The translations under genes and the position numbers were made by a program. Of a stretch of 64,000 nt of DNA, positions 61,310 to 64,000 are shown one piece after another (the stretch's first letter is position 1; each line of letters begins with the position of its first letter). The stretch lies in NCBI GenBank assembly GCA_002105175.1, contig MCGE01000015.1, forward strand, positions 62,001 to 126,000, in the 5' to 3' direction. Source of the stretch: Absidia repens (taxonomy: Eukaryota > Mucoromycota > Mucoromycetes > Mucorales > Cunninghamellaceae). The notes beneath the pieces are model-generated. The model searched no databases. It was not told the DNA's origin and was given only the letters and a program-made list of their open reading frames with translations.

Positions 61310-62902
61310 TTAAATAGATGTTGGGGTAGAAGTTGGACCCTGATATGCTTGATCAAAGGGAGTCAGAACGCAACTGTGACCACAACCTGTCGGGCATTGT
61401 TTTTCTTTCGAGAACCAGGCACGCATATGTTCCAAATGTCCACCGTGATTGCATCCTTGACACCATACATAAAGCCCTTTTACTGTTTGATGACTGTCAT
61501 ATGTATAAAGGAAAATATTAACAAGCTACTTTTTTTCAATTTTTTTCTGTTTTACTTCTTTTGCTTACCATATTGAACAAGGATTCAAAAGTCGATGACA
61601 TTTGTCACACGCCCATGCACCTTGAGTTGTTCCCAAAACTAACTTGAAGCAATTATTACATGCAATGTTGATAGTAGTAGCCATCTAAAACAATCGCGAA
61701 AAGATATTAGTTGCAGCTCCCGCCTCTTTTTTTTATATCGTCAGTTACCTGATTTCGCTCTTGTATCCGCGGAATTTTGCAAGCATTGATGATAGCAGTT
61801 GCCGCAGACCAGAGCTTGAAACGATGAAGCATATCAATATATGAGCTGAACCAATCCTCCAAACGTTCATCGTTGATTCGAATGTAACTTTGAAGTACCA
61901 AATAAAGCGTCACACACATTTGCACATCACACTATAATGAGAAGAGCGAATATAAATATATATAGATATCTATATAAAGTAGTCATAATATATACAATTG
62001 GTTGATATTGTACCTGTTCCGTATAGTAGTCCAATAGTTCCATTATAACGTTGTCATGTTGCCAGTTTGACCATAATTCGGTATCTACCGTTGAATTATG
62101 TGTGCTTCCTTCATCCATATTCGTATCATCGTCACTGTCGTCATCTTCTTCCTCGTCTTCGTCATCATCACCTCCCTCTTCGTCTGATTCAATATCCATT
62201 TCCGAGTCAATTTCATCATCTTCGTCATCTTCATCAGTCTAATATAATAAGAAAGAAGGTCAAATCAATTATACTCCTTTCTCAATAAAGCAGTCGTTTT
62301 CTTACATCACTTTCATGGAAAAAGTCTCTTGACATTTGTTCTTGTAATAATTGATCATCATCTATAAGAGTAATAATAATAAATAAATAAACAGCTTGAA
62401 GCATGTCTCAACAGACTGTACCTTTGTCATCTTGATCCTTGGTTTCCAGTATTGGAGCAGATTGAATTAGTAATGCCACAATTTTCCATGTTTGTGACGT
62501 TCGATAGCAGCCCATCTTCCAAGCCAACTGAATCATAAGTAAAAAAACAACAAAATCAGTGAGTACCGTTAAACACATACTTTAGAAATTTTTACTCTAC
62601 GATGCCTATATATATTCAAAACATACCTGACTATTCTTTTCACATGTCTCAGCTACGTCTAGACTAGATATACTGTAGTTTTCAGCGAAGACGGAGAAGG
62701 TTTCAAAGTCAAAGAGAGGTAAATGGGCAATACCACAGCTTTGCATGGGTACATATTGAACCACCTGAAAAGAATACAAATAACAATTTGTCAAATAGGA
62801 TCATCATGATAATACACTCTCTAATTACCTCTTCAATACCAGGCGCCTTGATGTTCCCACGTTTGTTTTTCTTTATTGGTGTCGTTGTTGACCTTGTGGT
62901 CC

Positions 62903-62933
<31 letters not shown>

Positions 62934-63985
62934 TGAAAACTGTTAATGTGAAATCAAATATCCACTCCGTTCTCTATTTTCTTACTTTGCGCTGACAAAA
63001 TCGTCGCCAATACTTTTATCAACAGCAAACGAGATATCTCCATGAGCGTTCCAGCTAACAGCATTTCGTCGTAGTAGTTGATCAGGGGCATACGATCCTT
63101 CGATTTCTTGGCGAATAAAATATTTGTCCTTGGCCACCGAATATAAAACATCAGAATTGTACCACAAAAATCCTAAATAGAAACAAAGTACCCCGTCATT
63201 TGATTGCTTCCATGCATCTTTTCCCCTCATAATTTCATTGTACTGCTCTTTTGTTACCTGTTGGTGTGGTTTCATGTTCATCAAAAGCATATTTGGCTAA
63301 ATTGGGTCGTCGGATATCCCAAACATGGATACGTTGATCAGTCAGCAGAGCACAAGAAGCCAGTTCATCGTCATAACCTGGGCGCCACTGAACCCGGGAT
63401 ACAGAGGCCATTGTTCGCATGGTATAAAGAGGTCGCCGGTTGTCTGCACTCATATCCCACACCTTTATTGTTTTGTCCCGTCCTCCGCTTGCCACCATTC
63501 TTCCTGTAGGGTGCCAATCCACTGTTAGACAAGGACCATTATGAGCACTGACTTTCCGATCGTAAAGAGCTTTTGGATTTCGCATATCCCATTTCTAAAT
63601 AAATATTCCAGATATTAAACAAGATAAGGGGCATATATATATATATATATATTATAAGACTTACCTGTATAGTACCAGTTTCAAACGCAGCAGCAAATTC
63701 ATGACTGACAATAGGGTTGAATTGGACGTCTCTAACAGACTCAGATTTGCCTTCAAACCGGAATTTCGCCCCACCACGTGCATCACGGAAATCCTGTCAT
63801 TCATCAAATTAAAATAAAAAAAATCAGTTCACCAGATAAATTTACCACTGTCATCGATCTCCTATTGTAGAAAATTACCCAGCATTTCATTGTTCCATCT
63901 TGGGAGGCACTTAGCAAGACATTTCCATTGTCAGGCTGGAAGCATATTCTGTTGACCGCACGTGAATGTTCATTGATCACCCGTT
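61310..63985 (-). CDS. WDR24: WDR24/Sea2 homologue (SEACAT/GATOR2 subunit), 5' part outside the window
   Basis: Visible exons: 63985-63879, 63793-63665, 63594-63258, 63172-62986, 62901-62829, 62764-62627, 62527-62422, 62361-62306, 62238-62014, 61931-61749, 61684-61569, 61493-61310; the N-terminus lies beyond 64000. It is part of the complex that activates TORC1 on the vacuole/lysosome. WD40 repeats of the beta-propeller are seen ([71 protein letters not shown]). A helical alpha-solenoid region and a very acidic Asp/Glu stretch (about 62110-62230) follow. The C-terminus is a zinc-binding RING-like module: [43 protein letters not shown]. This C-terminal finger distinguishes WDR24 from other WD proteins. 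Confidence 0.92.
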
Positions 63986-64000
63986 CTAAATGAAAAAAAA

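Overview
This window is nuclear DNA from a fungus, most likely an early-diverging filamentous one of the Mucorales type (Absidia, Cunninghamella or Rhizopus-like). The evidence is: AT-rich sequence; genes split by many 50-110 nt GT-AG introns; compact spacing; Opisthokont genes such as class V myosin, EHD ATPase and a WDR24/Sea2 homologue next to a fungal FET3/FTR1 iron-uptake pair; and very frequent long A/T homopolymers. The genus is an inference. All gene models below were built by hand from splice sites and reading-frame continuity; where I could check it, exon lengths and phases agree.

Layout, left to right. 1-966 (-): pathogen-related (SnoaL-like) protein, cut by the window edge. 3223-4705 (-): cyclin K/T-like CTD-kinase cyclin, divergent from 5045-11353 (+): class V myosin. 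11702-15217 (+): cullin-1. 15675-17861 (+): subtilisin-like protease with a large Ser/Thr-rich insert. 18434-18952 (+): small Ser/Ala-rich, probably GPI-anchored wall protein. 21162-22700 (+): AHSMGG lipase. 22960-24915 (+): EHD1-type dynamin-like ATPase. 25776-26135 (+): orphan small protein. 26456-28385 (-): F-box/LRR protein. 28974-30208 (-): Nudix hydrolase. 32650-33702 (-): Rer1. 35738-40278 (-): Dnf-type P4-ATPase flippase. 41783-43527 (+): Bfr1. 46143-46833 (-): Naa50-like N-acetyltransferase. 47028-47577 (-): F-box-like gene, apparently frameshifted. 47884-49843 (-): FYVE-RING ubiquitin ligase. 50260-52047 (-): KHDC4-type KH protein. 53350-55663 (-): Fet3-type ferroxidase with one apparent frameshift, divergent from 56391-57775 (+): Ftr1 iron permease. 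61310-63985 (-, incomplete): WDR24/Sea2 subunit of SEACAT/GATOR2.

How the genes relate. Fet3 and Ftr1 form a functional unit (the reductive high-affinity iron uptake complex). They share a 727-bp promoter holding two exact matches to the ATCWGATAA site of fungal iron-sensing GATA repressors. The other genes are mostly housekeeping: endomembrane traffic (myosin V, EHD, Rer1, Dnf, FYVE-RING), ubiquitin ligases (cullin-1, F-box proteins) and TORC1 signalling (Sea2). Their neighbourhood does not imply a pathway.

The main unexplained structure is between the genes. At least seven copies of a dispersed element sit in the large gene-poor gaps. Each has a conserved core of about 95 bp, an E-box/GC box (CACGTGGGCGG) usually 85-115 bp upstream, and downstream modules with AATAAA signals. 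I see no protein in it. It behaves like a non-autonomous mobile element or a repeated noncoding transcription unit.
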